NCBI RefSeq assembly: GCF_016921115.1
Contig: NZ_JAFFZS010000014.1
Coordinates: 62,001-126,000 of the forward strand
Origin: Streptomyces actuosus
GTDB taxonomy: Bacteria > Actinomycetota > Actinomycetes > Streptomycetales > Streptomycetaceae
Length of the DNA: 64,000 nucleotides
Direction: 5' to 3'
The translations under genes were made by a program, and so were the position numbers. A model generated the notes under the pieces. It saw nothing but the letters and a program-made list of their open reading frames with translations. It was not told where the DNA came from and made no database searches. Shown here piece by piece: positions 44,401 to 52,248 of the stretch (positions are counted from its first letter, which is position 1; each line of letters begins with the position of its first letter).

Positions 44401-44678
44401 AGGAGCGCGACGTTCTCGGCGTCCTCGGCCTCCTGCCAGGTGTCGATCGAGCTCTTCACCTGGAAGCCGCCCATGACGAGGCCGACCAGCACGGGTATGA
44501 GCAGGATCGCGTTCAGCCGGGTCGGCACCCGCCAGTTGCGTGGGGAGAGGCGACCGCTGCTCGCTGCGGGCGCGGCTGGCGGCTCGGAGCCGGATGCAGG
44601 GGCGGGCGCCGCTCCGCGCGGCGGCGGGGTGAAGTTGCCCCGCGCCGCCGGCTCGGGACCGTTCTTGCTTCGCCTCAC
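41448..44678 (-). CDS. cvnA2: Conservon sensor histidine-kinase-like protein CvnA (left conservon)
   Basis: About 1076 residues from GTG 44678; the frame is open further upstream without homology. Order: Pro-rich cytoplasmic lead, TM1 at about 57-76 (LNAILLIPVLVGLVMGGF), an extracytoplasmic NIT-type helical sensor domain (about 77-385), TM2 (ALITGAAVVVALLAAFILAG), HAMP, a helical region with LDHLATRMRRNGENLL, and an HATPase domain (ELLENATTF N-box, EIHDKGIGL G-box). The last 330 residues are Gln/Gly/Tyr/Pro-rich and disordered, ending GLPRRVPKANLVEG and a basic RGRLSNLRRGVQRG motif. The ribosome-binding site is weak. No receiver gene is linked; signal goes to CvnB-C-D. Confidence 0.88.
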   Translation of the reverse strand: MRRSKNGPEPAARGNFTPPPRGAAPAPASGSEPPAAPAASSGRLSPRNWRVPTRLNAILLIPVLVGLVMGGFQVKSSIDTWQEAEDAENVALLVRAADDYGNALLNERDLTASDLLQGKGSTETVKQLRAATDSAKDTFDQAAQNLPHTAALDRRMQLFRSNESKLAALREAAYGKTMDPVKTEEGYVTVQHSLMEFANELGLGTGNVTSYGRTVYAVSLAKAAVSLQRSIGVHMLVRPSSKEAVTRQQSSSLVSYRYLEGIAVNEFVSAATQGDVDKLDEIMAAQRKKVGDTGTAVGAGDSSSTQGGAYTAMPVADAMLQGIAAGSFTADELAAKGVTEKSWLAASTAKFDGYREVESDLVNKAVSEAQDVADGAKRDALITGAAVVVALLAAFILAGMVARQMSRSMRQLRNAAFGIAEQRLPMLVDQLSRTDPGRVDTRVAPIPIATTDEIGEVARAFDQVHREAVRLAAEQALLRGNINAIFTNLSRRNQSLIEGQLTLITDLENNEADPDQLENLFRLDHLATRMRRNGENLLILAGEEPGRRWDQPVPLVDVLRAASSEVEQYERIELSGIPEAEIHGRAVTDLVHLLSELLENATTFSSPQTKVRVTATRLPDGRVMVEIHDKGIGLTAEDFADINHKLANPPTVDAAISQRMGLFVVGRLSDRHGIRVQLRPSGEQAGTTSLVMLPDAITHGGGGESVLERDEFTVSQMIPQQHFQGEDFNQPQPMRTAAELGFDDSRYAEVPDDVRELDPVGRSLMREERRAALEAQAHPQPEQHTSQAPSYADEFGPGQPGQHDGYGEQEHAAYDGQTAYEEQQHQAGYGEPQQPTYDDPYYGQNGSLPQTDGFSSGGYPEPSYAEPVQQESTPAHGAAAEDYPGLDRQSYQDDWPQNNGYRNGYPDEYAPEAESAQAADAGQRDSVGFDRPGAAASAGHDLTDAGLPRRGSFAGGTNGSAGHGQQETPGSVPDSGGDSGDWRSANDERWQQASQLRKPKAGGVTASGLPRRVPKANLVEGSATSTPQGGPQVSRAPEDVRGRLSNLRRGVQRGRSAGSETNGQGFGPDSTYDQER

Positions 44679-45086
44679 TCGACCAACAACCTCTCGGCGG
44701 TCGGCACCTATGTCGTGCCGCAGTGTCTCAGAGCCCGTTCCGTCGCCGACGACCTCGTGTGCGACGACCAGGAGTACGTCGACCGGTAGTACGTCATTGA
44801 CTATTGGGCAGTTCAGGCATTCCAGCACGTCGACCAGCGCTCTTCCAAACACTGCGCGGAGCGGATCGGGAGTGATGTAAGCCCTAGATAAAACGGTCAT
44901 AAAGAGCGAGCCCCGCCAAAAGACGGGGCATTCGTACGCACAGCGGCACCGCACGACCGCGACGCGTGGCGGACCTGCGGGATTCCTCTGCCGAACTGTT
45001 ATGAACACCGGAGCCGGCCGTGTCAAAAGCCACAGCCGGCTCCGAAAGCCTCTACGACAACTACCGTATGAAAACGGCCGATTGCG
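44679..45086. other. Region between the two conservons
   Basis: Holds the promoter region of the left conservon and, at its right end, the terminator of the right one. The stretch 44770-44900 is comparatively AT-rich. No gene supported. Confidence 0.5.
45009..45044 (-). terminator. Terminator of the second conservon
   Basis: CGGAGCCGGC (45009-45018) pairs with GCCGGCTCCG (45035-45044); the loop includes TGTC...CACA. It lies 43 bases past the cvnD1 stop on the minus strand. Confidence 0.7.
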
Positions 45087-45662
45087 CTACCGCAGGCGTG
45101 CCATCAGGGCGTGCTCCACCAGCGTGATCAGCGCGGACTTGGCGTCGGCGCGGTGGCGCGCGTCGGTGGTGATGATCGGGGTGTCGGGGCCGATCTGGAG
45201 CGCCTCGCGTACTTCGTCGGGCTGGTAGGGCTGCTGTCCGTCGAAGCCGTTGAGGGCGACGACGAAGGGCAGGCCGCTGTTCTCGAAGTAGTCGACGGCG
45301 GGGAAGCAGTCGGCGAGCCGGCGGGTGTCCACGAGGACGACCGCGCCGATGGCGCCGCGCACGAGGTCGTCCCACATGAACCAGAAGCGGTCCTGTCCGG
45401 GGGTGCCGAACAGGTAGAGGATCAGGTCCTGGTCCAGGGTGATGCGGCCGAAGTCCATGGCCACTGTGGTGGTGGTCTTGTCCCCGGTGTGGGTCAGGTC
45501 GTCGATGCCCGCACTCGCGGACGTCATGACGGCCTCTGTGCGCAGCGGGTTGATCTCCGAGACGGCGCCGACGAACGTGGTCTTGCCCACGCCGAAGCCG
45601 CCCGCCACCACGATCTTCGCGGAGGTGGTGGAGCGCGAAGATTCAGAGCTTGCGAAGTCCAC
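45087..45662 (-). CDS. cvnD1: Conservon GTPase-like protein CvnD (right conservon)
   Basis: 191 residues, almost identical to the left CvnD: differences are confined to residues 7-10 (ESS in place of SSGGPS) and two Ile-to-Val changes (GAVVLV, FVVALNG). P-loop GGFGVGKTT, TPGQDRFWFMWDDL and ALNGFD are the same. Overlaps cvnC1 by 20 bases. Such similarity means the two conservons probably share or compete for the same effector. Confidence 0.9.
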   Translation of the reverse strand: MDFASSESSRSTTSAKIVVAGGFGVGKTTFVGAVSEINPLRTEAVMTSASAGIDDLTHTGDKTTTTVAMDFGRITLDQDLILYLFGTPGQDRFWFMWDDLVRGAIGAVVLVDTRRLADCFPAVDYFENSGLPFVVALNGFDGQQPYQPDEVREALQIGPDTPIITTDARHRADAKSALITLVEHALMARLR

Positions 45663-46038
45663 TGAGCACCCTTTCGAGCAGTGTCACGTCCGGAGCGCCG
45701 GTCGCCTCGTCGCCACCCGGCTGATGGACCGCGACCAGACCGGCCTCGGCGAGGTCCGCCACCAGGATCCGGGCGACCCCGAGCGGCATGTTCAGCAGGG
45801 CCGAGACCTCGGCCACCGACTTGACCTCGCGGCACAGGTGGCAGATCCGCTGGTGCTCGGGCAGCAGCCCCATGAGCGCCGCTGGATCGGCGGTGGTGCT
45901 GATCAGCGCCTCGATGGCGAGCTGGTAGCGCGGCCTGGTCCGGCCGCCGGTCATGGCGTAGGGCCTGACCAGCGGCTGGTCGCCCTCTTCCTCGTACGAC
46001 TCGGCGTACGGATCATGAGGGACGGTGGGCGGGGTCAT
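45643..46038 (-). CDS. cvnC1: Conservon DUF742 protein CvnC (right conservon)
   Basis: 131 residues from ATG 46038, with GGAGG six bases upstream. Same DUF742 core as the left copy (PLVRPYAMTGGRTRPRYQLA, HQRICHLCREVKSVAEVSAL, MPLGVARILVADLAEAGLVA) but only a 25-residue acidic lead (ESYEEEGDQ) in place of the long Pro/Gln-rich one. Coupled to cvnD1 by overlap, and separated from cvnB1 by 118 bases. Confidence 0.9.
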   Translation of the reverse strand: MTPPTVPHDPYAESYEEEGDQPLVRPYAMTGGRTRPRYQLAIEALISTTADPAALMGLLPEHQRICHLCREVKSVAEVSALLNMPLGVARILVADLAEAGLVAVHQPGGDEATGAPDVTLLERVLSGLRKL

Positions 46039-46156
46039 GAATCCTCCGGGCTGGACAGCAGGTCGAGCGAGTCGCGGTCGTGCCGTCTGACGGGGCCGGT
46101 GGGGGGATTGTGGCGGCCGGACGGTGATTTGGTGAGACGGGTGGATCCTGAACCGG

Positions 46157-46579
46157 TCAGTGAAGCAGACTTCCTTGGAGCTCGGCGCGCAGGTCGGGCG
46201 TGAGCACCGCACCCGCGCGGTCGACCAGGAGCGCCATCTCGTAGCCGACGAGGCCGATGTCGCACTCCGGATGCGCGAGGACGGCCAGGGAGGAGCCGTC
46301 CGAGACGGACATGATGAACAGGAATCCCCGCTCCATCTCCACAACCGTCTGGTTCACGCTGCCGCCCTCGAAGATCCGCGAGGCACCGGCGGTCAGCGAG
46401 GTCAGACCGGAGGCGACCGCCGCAAGCTGATCGGCGCGGTCGCGGGGAAAGCCCTCCGACATCGCCAGCAGCAGACCGTCGGCGGACACGACCACGGTGT
46501 GGGACACCCCGGGGGTGTTGTCCACGAAATTCGTGATCAACCAGTTGAGATTCTGTGCCGCTTGGCTCATCTGGCTCAA
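46157..46579 (-). CDS. cvnB1: Roadblock/LC7 protein CvnB (right conservon)
   Basis: 140 residues. The TTG at 46579 directly follows the cvnA1 TAG and is four bases after GGAGCG; the ATG three codons later is the alternative. The matching codon in the left copy is GTG, supporting the upstream start in both. Sequence MSQAAQNLNWLITNFVDNTP onward is nearly identical to the left CvnB, differing mainly near the end (PECDIGLVGYE). A 105-bp tract (46307-46411) differs from the paralogue at one base. Confidence 0.9.
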   Translation of the reverse strand: MSQMSQAAQNLNWLITNFVDNTPGVSHTVVVSADGLLLAMSEGFPRDRADQLAAVASGLTSLTAGASRIFEGGSVNQTVVEMERGFLFIMSVSDGSSLAVLAHPECDIGLVGYEMALLVDRAGAVLTPDLRAELQGSLLH

Positions 46580-49500
46580 CTAACGCTCCTGCTGGTGAGT
46601 GGGGCTGGGAAAACTGCCCGTCTGGCCGTTGTTGGCCTGACGGCCCTGTGCGATGCCCCGACGGAGATTGGTCAGCCGGCCGCGCACGTCCTGGGGCGCG
46701 CGAGAGACCTGCGGACCGTTCTGCTGCTGTTGCTGCTGAGCCGTGCCGGGGACGAGGTTCGCCCGGGGCACGCGCCGCGGCAGACCGGACGTCGTCACCC
46801 CGCCGGAGGCGGGCTGGCGCACCCGCTCCGCCTGCCGGACGAGATCGTCGTTGGGCGAGGAGCGCCAACCGGACCCCGCGGGCGGCTGCTGCGGGGCGGG
46901 TGCCTGCTGCGGCTGCTGCGCGGCCGGTGCCGGACCGCCCTGCTGCGGCTGCCCGGCGTCACCGCCGCGGCCACCGCGGAACCAGTTCGTCTCCAGCGTG
47001 TCGTACAGCGGCGTACGGCCGTCGCCGGGGCCCGCCGGCGGCAGCGCCTCCGGTCCCGGACGCTCGGGCCGCTGTGGTCCAGCCGGCTGCGGGTAGCCGT
47101 AGCCGCCGGTCTGCTGGCGGTCGTACCGGCCGTTGCCCGGCCCGTCCTGGCGGCCGGGCAGAGCGTGCTGACCGGTCGACGACGCGTCCTGGCCCAGGCC
47201 GTCGAACTGACCCGTGGAGCCGTTGCCGTACCCCTGCGGGGCCGGGAACTGGCCGGTGGAGCCGTTGTCGTAGGCCTGCGGGGCCGGGAACTGGCCGGTG
47301 GAGCCGTTGTCGTAGGCCTGGGGCCGCTGGAACTGGCCCGTGGAGCCGTTGCCTGACGCCGACGGGGCCTCGAACTGGCCGGTGGAGCCGTTGTCGTAGC
47401 CCTGGGGGCGCTCGAACCGACCGGTCGACGCGGGGCCGCCCTGGGCGCCCGGTGAACCGAACACGTCCGAGCGCACGAACTGGTCGTTGCCACCGTGGTC
47501 CGCGGAGCTCTGCGCGTCGAAGTCCGGACGACCGTACTCCGAGGCGCCGGCGGGACCCTGCCGGTCGTCGTGGCGCCCGATCGCCGGGATCTCCGCGGTC
47601 GCGCCCGGACCCTGGCGGTCGTCGAGGCGAGGCATCCGCGAGGTCTGCGCGACGTCCGGCTCCTCGTGGCCGCGGGGGGCGTCCAGCGAGGCGCGCGGCA
47701 CGGGCGGCTGCGCGTTGTCGTCGCTCCAGCTGGGCGTGCGCTGCTGCGGGTTGCCGCCGGGCAGCTCGGCCCGTGCGCCACCCCGCGGCGGCAGCTGCGG
47801 CTGACGGCCGCGGCGGCCCTGCTCGTTCCGGGCAGGGCCCTGGTTGTCGTTGCCGCGCTGCGCGGGCACCGGGCCGCGCACCGCACCGAAGGCGTCCTGT
47901 TCCTGGGCCGGGGCACCCCCGCCCTGCGTCTGCTGTCCGGCGCCGGAACCCTGGAAGCCCTGCTGGGCGTTCGGGGCCTGACCGAAGGCGGCCGGGGCGC
48001 CGGACGGAGCCGGGCGGCCCTGCTGGGGGTTCTGCGGCCCCTGCGGACCGCGCGTGCCACCCGCAGCGCCCGGACGGCCGTCCTCGCGGCCGGGCAGTGC
48101 GGCCCGGGGGCCCTGCCCGGCACCGAGGCCGGCGGCACCCTGCGCACCGCCCTGGTTGGCCTGGCGGCGCGCGGCGGCTGCACCGGCGGCGGCCTGCGCG
48201 GCGGCGGGGCCTCCGGAACCGCCCTGACCGGGCTTGCCCTGCGGCTTCTTGCCGCCCTGGGCGACGTCCACGGGCAGCATGACCAGCGCGGTCGTACCAC
48301 CGGAGTCGGACGGGCGCAGCTGGATGCGGATGCCGTGGCGCTGCGACAGACGACCGACCACGAAGAGGCCCATGCGGCGGGAGACGGAGACGTCCACGGT
48401 GGGCGGCGAGGCGAGCCGCTCGTTGATCGCCGCGAGGTCCTCGGGGGAGAGGCCGATACCGGTGTCGTGGATCTCGATCAGCACGCGGCCGTCGGGCAGC
48501 GCGTGACCGGTGACCTTGACCTTGGTCTGCGGCGAGGAGAAGGAGGTGGCGTTCTCGAGCAGCTCGGCGAGCAGGTGCACGAGGTCGTTGACGACCCGGC
48601 CGGCGACCTCGGTGGCGGGCACGGCGGCCAGCTCGATGCGCTCGTACTGCTCCACCTCGGACGCGGCGGCGCGGAGCACGTCGACCAGCGGAACCGGGCG
48701 GGTCCAGCGGCGGCCGGGCTCCTCACCCGCGAGGACGAGGAGGTTCTCACCGTTACGGCGCATGCGGGTCGCGAGGTGGTCGAGCTTGAACAGCGAGGAC
48801 AGCTGGTCCGGGTCGGCCTCGCGGGACTCCAGCTCGGAGATGAGGGAGAGCTGGCGCTGGATCAGACCCTGGGAGCGGCGCGAGAGGTTGGTGAACATCG
48901 CGTTGACGTTGCCCCGCAGCAGGGCCTGCTCGGCGGCGAGGCGGACCGCCTCGCGGTGCACGTCGTCGAAGGCCGCGGCCACCTGGCCGATCTCGTCCCG
49001 GGAGTGCACACCGACCGATTCCACGGACGTGTCGACGTCCTGCGGGTCGGACTCGGAGAGCTGCTTGACCAGCTCGGGCAGGCGGTCCTGGGCGACTTTG
49101 GTGGCGGTCTCCTGCAGGCGGCGCAGCGAGCGGATCATGGAGCGGGCCACGATGAAGGCGCCGACCAGCGAGACACCGAGGACGAGCAGGATGAGGGCAC
49201 CGGAGATGATCGCCTCGCGCTCGGACTGGGCCCGCAGGGCACGCGCCTTCTGCTCCATCTCCTCGAGCAGCGTGTGCTCGATGTTCTTCATCTGCTGGAT
49301 CTTGGTGGAGCTGTCGTCCACCCAGTCCCGGTAGGAGCGCTTGTCGAGCTTCTTCAGGCCGCCGGTGCCGCTGAGCACGCGGGTCGCGTACAGGTCGGTG
49401 GCCTCGATCGTCGGGTTGCCCTGGTCGATGGGCTTGAGCAGTTCCTCGGCCTTCTCGGTGCCGTAGATGCTGCGGAAGGTGCTCAGATCGGACTTCTGCC

Positions 49501-50419
49501 CGTCGAGGGCCGACGAGGCGTAGGCCCGGTCGTTCTCGGAGAGGTCACCGTAGGTGGTGTTGTTGGCGGGCAGCGCGGCGGCGATGACGGCGCGTTGCAC
49601 GGACGCGTACTCCTTGGCGGAGGAGAACGCCGCCAGGGCGCGCGTGCGCTGGATCATCTCCGGGTTGCTGGTGGCCTCGGCCATGTCCTGGGAGAGGTCC
49701 AGCAGGTGGCTGATGAGGCGGTGGTACGCCTCCACCGTCTGGGTGGAGTTGCCCTCGTCGCCGTAGGCCTCGGAGCGGATCTTGCTCAGGGTGTTCAGGT
49801 CGCGGGCGATGCCGATGACGCTGTCGCGGACACCCTGGAGGTTGCCGTTGGTGCTCGCGGTGTCGACCGCCTCGGAGGCGTTGAGGAAGCTCTCCTTGGC
49901 CCGGTCCGTGCGGTTGCGGTAGCCGGTGACCGTGTAGTCGGTCGCCTTGCCCTTGTGGGCCAGCGGGCCGGCGGACTGGTCGCGCTCCTCCTGGAGCGCG
50001 GCGGCCAGCTCGGTGGCCTGCTTGGTCATCTCCGTCAGCAGCTTCATGTTGTCGAGCTGCTGGATCTCGTCCATCGAGTCGCTGATGCGCAGCGCACCGA
50101 GAGTGGTGGCCGCGACCACCGGCAGCGCGAGCAGCGACACCAGACGGGTGGAGATGCGCCAGTTGCGCAGGGCTATTCGCGGGCCGGGGCCCGTGGGGGT
50201 CTTGGGCGCCTTCGCCGCGGGGGCGGCGATGGGGGGCGCGGGGGCCGGCGACGACGCGGACGCGCCGGGCCTGCCGGAGCGTTCACCGGCGTCGCCGGAC
50301 GGGGTCGGGCCCGGGTTCTGGGCGTGCTGGGGCGAGGAGCTGACGGCCATCGGGCCAGTCCCGCCGTGCGGCTCCGGCTCCGCCGAAGCGCTGCCATCCC
50401 TCTTGAAACGTCCCTGCAC
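46580..50419 (-). CDS. cvnA1: Conservon sensor histidine-kinase-like protein CvnA (right conservon)
   Basis: About 1279 residues from GTG 50419 (QGRFKRDGSASAEPEPHGG follows), with AGAGG 11 bases upstream. Pro/Ala-rich lead, TM1 (RLVSLLALPVVAATTLGALR), NIT-type sensor domain, TM2 (ISGALILLVLGVSLVGAFIV), HAMP, and HATPase with ELLENATSFSSP and EIHDTGIGLSPEDL. The last 470 residues are Gln/Gly/Pro-rich, with a tandem 14-residue repeat and the same terminal GLPRRVPRANLVPG and RGRLTNLRRGI motifs as the left CvnA. In S. coelicolor the corresponding conservon affects development. Heads the cvnA1-B1-C1-D1 operon. Confidence 0.88.
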   Translation of the reverse strand: MQGRFKRDGSASAEPEPHGGTGPMAVSSSPQHAQNPGPTPSGDAGERSGRPGASASSPAPAPPIAAPAAKAPKTPTGPGPRIALRNWRISTRLVSLLALPVVAATTLGALRISDSMDEIQQLDNMKLLTEMTKQATELAAALQEERDQSAGPLAHKGKATDYTVTGYRNRTDRAKESFLNASEAVDTASTNGNLQGVRDSVIGIARDLNTLSKIRSEAYGDEGNSTQTVEAYHRLISHLLDLSQDMAEATSNPEMIQRTRALAAFSSAKEYASVQRAVIAAALPANNTTYGDLSENDRAYASSALDGQKSDLSTFRSIYGTEKAEELLKPIDQGNPTIEATDLYATRVLSGTGGLKKLDKRSYRDWVDDSSTKIQQMKNIEHTLLEEMEQKARALRAQSEREAIISGALILLVLGVSLVGAFIVARSMIRSLRRLQETATKVAQDRLPELVKQLSESDPQDVDTSVESVGVHSRDEIGQVAAAFDDVHREAVRLAAEQALLRGNVNAMFTNLSRRSQGLIQRQLSLISELESREADPDQLSSLFKLDHLATRMRRNGENLLVLAGEEPGRRWTRPVPLVDVLRAAASEVEQYERIELAAVPATEVAGRVVNDLVHLLAELLENATSFSSPQTKVKVTGHALPDGRVLIEIHDTGIGLSPEDLAAINERLASPPTVDVSVSRRMGLFVVGRLSQRHGIRIQLRPSDSGGTTALVMLPVDVAQGGKKPQGKPGQGGSGGPAAAQAAAGAAAARRQANQGGAQGAAGLGAGQGPRAALPGREDGRPGAAGGTRGPQGPQNPQQGRPAPSGAPAAFGQAPNAQQGFQGSGAGQQTQGGGAPAQEQDAFGAVRGPVPAQRGNDNQGPARNEQGRRGRQPQLPPRGGARAELPGGNPQQRTPSWSDDNAQPPVPRASLDAPRGHEEPDVAQTSRMPRLDDRQGPGATAEIPAIGRHDDRQGPAGASEYGRPDFDAQSSADHGGNDQFVRSDVFGSPGAQGGPASTGRFERPQGYDNGSTGQFEAPSASGNGSTGQFQRPQAYDNGSTGQFPAPQAYDNGSTGQFPAPQGYGNGSTGQFDGLGQDASSTGQHALPGRQDGPGNGRYDRQQTGGYGYPQPAGPQRPERPGPEALPPAGPGDGRTPLYDTLETNWFRGGRGGDAGQPQQGGPAPAAQQPQQAPAPQQPPAGSGWRSSPNDDLVRQAERVRQPASGGVTTSGLPRRVPRANLVPGTAQQQQQQNGPQVSRAPQDVRGRLTNLRRGIAQGRQANNGQTGSFPSPTHQQER
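47203..47420. repeat. 42-bp tandem repeats in cvnA1 (STGQF repeats)
   Basis: Five clear copies of a 14-residue unit of the type DNGSTGQFPAPQAY, with degenerate copies (ASSTGQHALPG and PASTGRFERPQGY) on either side, encoded by 42-bp DNA repeats. The unit is absent from the left CvnA, so it expanded in this copy. Copy number is likely to vary between strains. Confidence 0.75.
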
Positions 50420-51028
50420 TAGCGTCGCAACCTCTGGACCAGGCGCCCCTCCGGGTGAACGGAGAAGCGGTGTCGGCGTTGTGGGGAGCGTCCTGAACAC
50501 GCCCCCCGGGTGGTCTGAGTGACCGGCGCTGGCTCCCCCTTCCCGCCGCCACTCGGCGCTGCGTTGCGCCCCAGCGCGCCGGATCCATCCCGCGGCGGTC
50601 CGTGGCATTCCAGCACAGTGCAGGATCTCCAACAAGGCTCGTGGGCCAGGCTGTGACCTCCGTGACACCATGTGAGTGATGGGTTACCTGGTGTGGAATG
50701 TGTTCCCGTGCGAATCGGGTGAATTGGGGCGAGCCGCCAGGTCGGGTCGGGTGTCCCAGTCGCCATGATCAGGAGCGGAATGATGGCTTCAGCGGCAGAA
50801 TGTCCGTTTCGCTGAATTCCGAGCGGGGTCTGAATTGACCGGTTTGAGTCTCGACTCGTGAGTAAAATCACACCCGAGCCGTGCACGCTCCGCGTCCCGG
50901 GTGGGAATTCGCGCGTTTAACCTGACGGTTTACAGAACGCCACGGTCTGGTAACCACGCGCCTGTGGGATACGTTGATCCGCCTCAGGATTCCCTCCGCG
51001 CCCCGACACGACGAGGTTCAGTTCCACA
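50420..51028. other. Upstream region of cvnA1 and of the small gene at 51029
   Basis: A 609-base divergent gap with no supported gene. The part 50690-50960 is comparatively AT-rich and should contain the cvnA1 promoter and, near 50930-50990, a promoter for the small gene. The low-complexity frame upstream of cvnA1 is probably untranslated. Confidence 0.45.
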
Positions 51029-51214
51029 GTGAAGACGCCGCCGATGTTCCACAAGATCGCCAACCCGCGCCGCACGACGCTGGCCCACCTCGAGGATGCC
51101 GCGGAGCTCCAGCGGCCGGAGTGGCCGGAGCACTCCGTCGACCTCCCCACCCAGACCGCCAACCCCCAGCGCACCGTCCTCGACGAGATCCCCGTCGCCG
51201 CCGCCGCGCAGTGA
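51029..51214 (+). CDS. Small hypothetical protein, 61 residues
   Basis: Starts at GTG 51029 or ATG 51044 (MFHKIANPRRTTLAHLEDAA). Strong third-position GC over the whole frame. The middle holds ELQRPEWPEHSVDLPTQTAN and the end is QRTVLDEIPVAAAAQ. No family recognised; a short gene here is what I recall beside the conservons in other Streptomyces. The absence of a clear ribosome-binding site leaves the start uncertain. Followed by a perfect 16-bp hairpin terminator 61 bases downstream. Confidence 0.6.
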   Translation: MKTPPMFHKIANPRRTTLAHLEDAAELQRPEWPEHSVDLPTQTANPQRTVLDEIPVAAAAQ

Positions 51215-51275
51215 CCTCGCACGGGGGGATACGCGCGCGGTCCGCGATCCACTCAACGCGGCCACCCCGCGCCGT

Positions 51276-51310
51276 ACGAAGGGCGCCCGCCACCGGCGGG
51301 CGCCCTTCGT
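51276..51310 (+). terminator. Terminator after the 61-residue protein gene
   Basis: ACGAAGGGCGCCCGCC (51276-51291) and GGCGGGCGCCCTTCGT (51295-51310) pair perfectly over an ACC loop. Confidence 0.75.
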
Positions 51311-51471
51311 CGTGGCCGGACCCCCCGCGACGTGCGCGGTGCGCTCCGCGCCGGCGGGCGCACCGGGCCCGCGGCGGCGCAATGCGCGCGATCAACCGCC
51401 CTCACCCGCGTTAGCCTGGAGCGTCAGACTCCAGTCGGCTCAGTGACACAGTTAAGGGGCGCAAGGATCCC

Positions 51472-52248
51472 GTGCGCATCGCCAGGTTCTCCATCGACGG
51501 GAACGTCGCCTTCGGCGTGGTCGAAGGCGACTCGCCGGACGAGCTCGTCCTCGACATCATCAAGGGCATCCCGTTCGCGGACTTCGAACTCTCCGGCACG
51601 AAGGTGCCGCTGAGCAAGGTCAGGCTCCTGCCGCCGGTGCTGCCCAACAAGGTCGTCGCCTTCGGCCGCAACTACGCCGACCACGCCAGGGAGCTGGGCA
51701 ACGAGGTGCCCGACGCCCCGTTCGCCTTCTTCAAGCCGTCCACCTCCGTGATCGGCCCCGGCGACGAGATCCGCTACCCCTCGTTCACCGAGGACCTCCA
51801 GCACGAGGCCGAGCTGGCCGTCGTCATCGGCCGTATGTGCCGTGAGGTGCCCCGCGACCGCGTCCGCGACGTCGTCCTCGGCTACACCTGCGCCGTCGAC
51901 GTCACCGCCCGCGACGTGCAGCGCCGCGAGAAGCAGTGGGCGCGGGCCAAGGGCTTCGACACCTCCTGCCCGCTGGGCCCCTGGGTGGAGACGGACCTGG
52001 ACCCCTCGGACCTGACCATCCAGCTCACCGTCAACGGCCGGCAGCGCCAGCTCGGTCGCACGAGCGACATGATCCACTCCGTCGAGGACCTGATCGTCAA
52101 CATCACCGAGGCCATGACGCTGCTCCCGGGCGACGTCGTACTCACCGGCACCCCGGCCGGGGTCGGACCCCTCACCGTCGGCGACGAGGTCGCCGTCACC
52201 ATCCAAGGCATCGGCACTCTCACCAACAAGGTTGTACAGCGTGGCTAG
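51472..52248 (+). CDS. Fumarylacetoacetate hydrolase-family protein
   Basis: 258 residues from GTG 51472, five bases after AAGGA. FAH C-terminal fold with AFGRNYADHARELGNEVP, FFKPSTSVIGPGDEI, metal-binding HEAELAVVIGRM and the GTPAGVGPLTVGD loop. Members hydrolyse or decarboxylate oxo acids (acylpyruvate, oxaloacetate, isomerase/decarboxylase types); the substrate here cannot be fixed. Its stop overlaps the gltX start by eight bases, so the two are translationally coupled, an association seen across actinobacteria. Confidence 0.9.
   Translation: MRIARFSIDGNVAFGVVEGDSPDELVLDIIKGIPFADFELSGTKVPLSKVRLLPPVLPNKVVAFGRNYADHARELGNEVPDAPFAFFKPSTSVIGPGDEIRYPSFTEDLQHEAELAVVIGRMCREVPRDRVRDVVLGYTCAVDVTARDVQRREKQWARAKGFDTSCPLGPWVETDLDPSDLTIQLTVNGRQRQLGRTSDMIHSVEDLIVNITEAMTLLPGDVVLTGTPAGVGPLTVGDEVAVTIQGIGTLTNKVVQRG

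Noticed and set aside
47203..47420. CRISPR-like array because of regular 42-bp repeats
   Set aside because: Repeats are contiguous, in frame and encode a coherent STGQF peptide repeat; there are no unique spacers and no cas genes.
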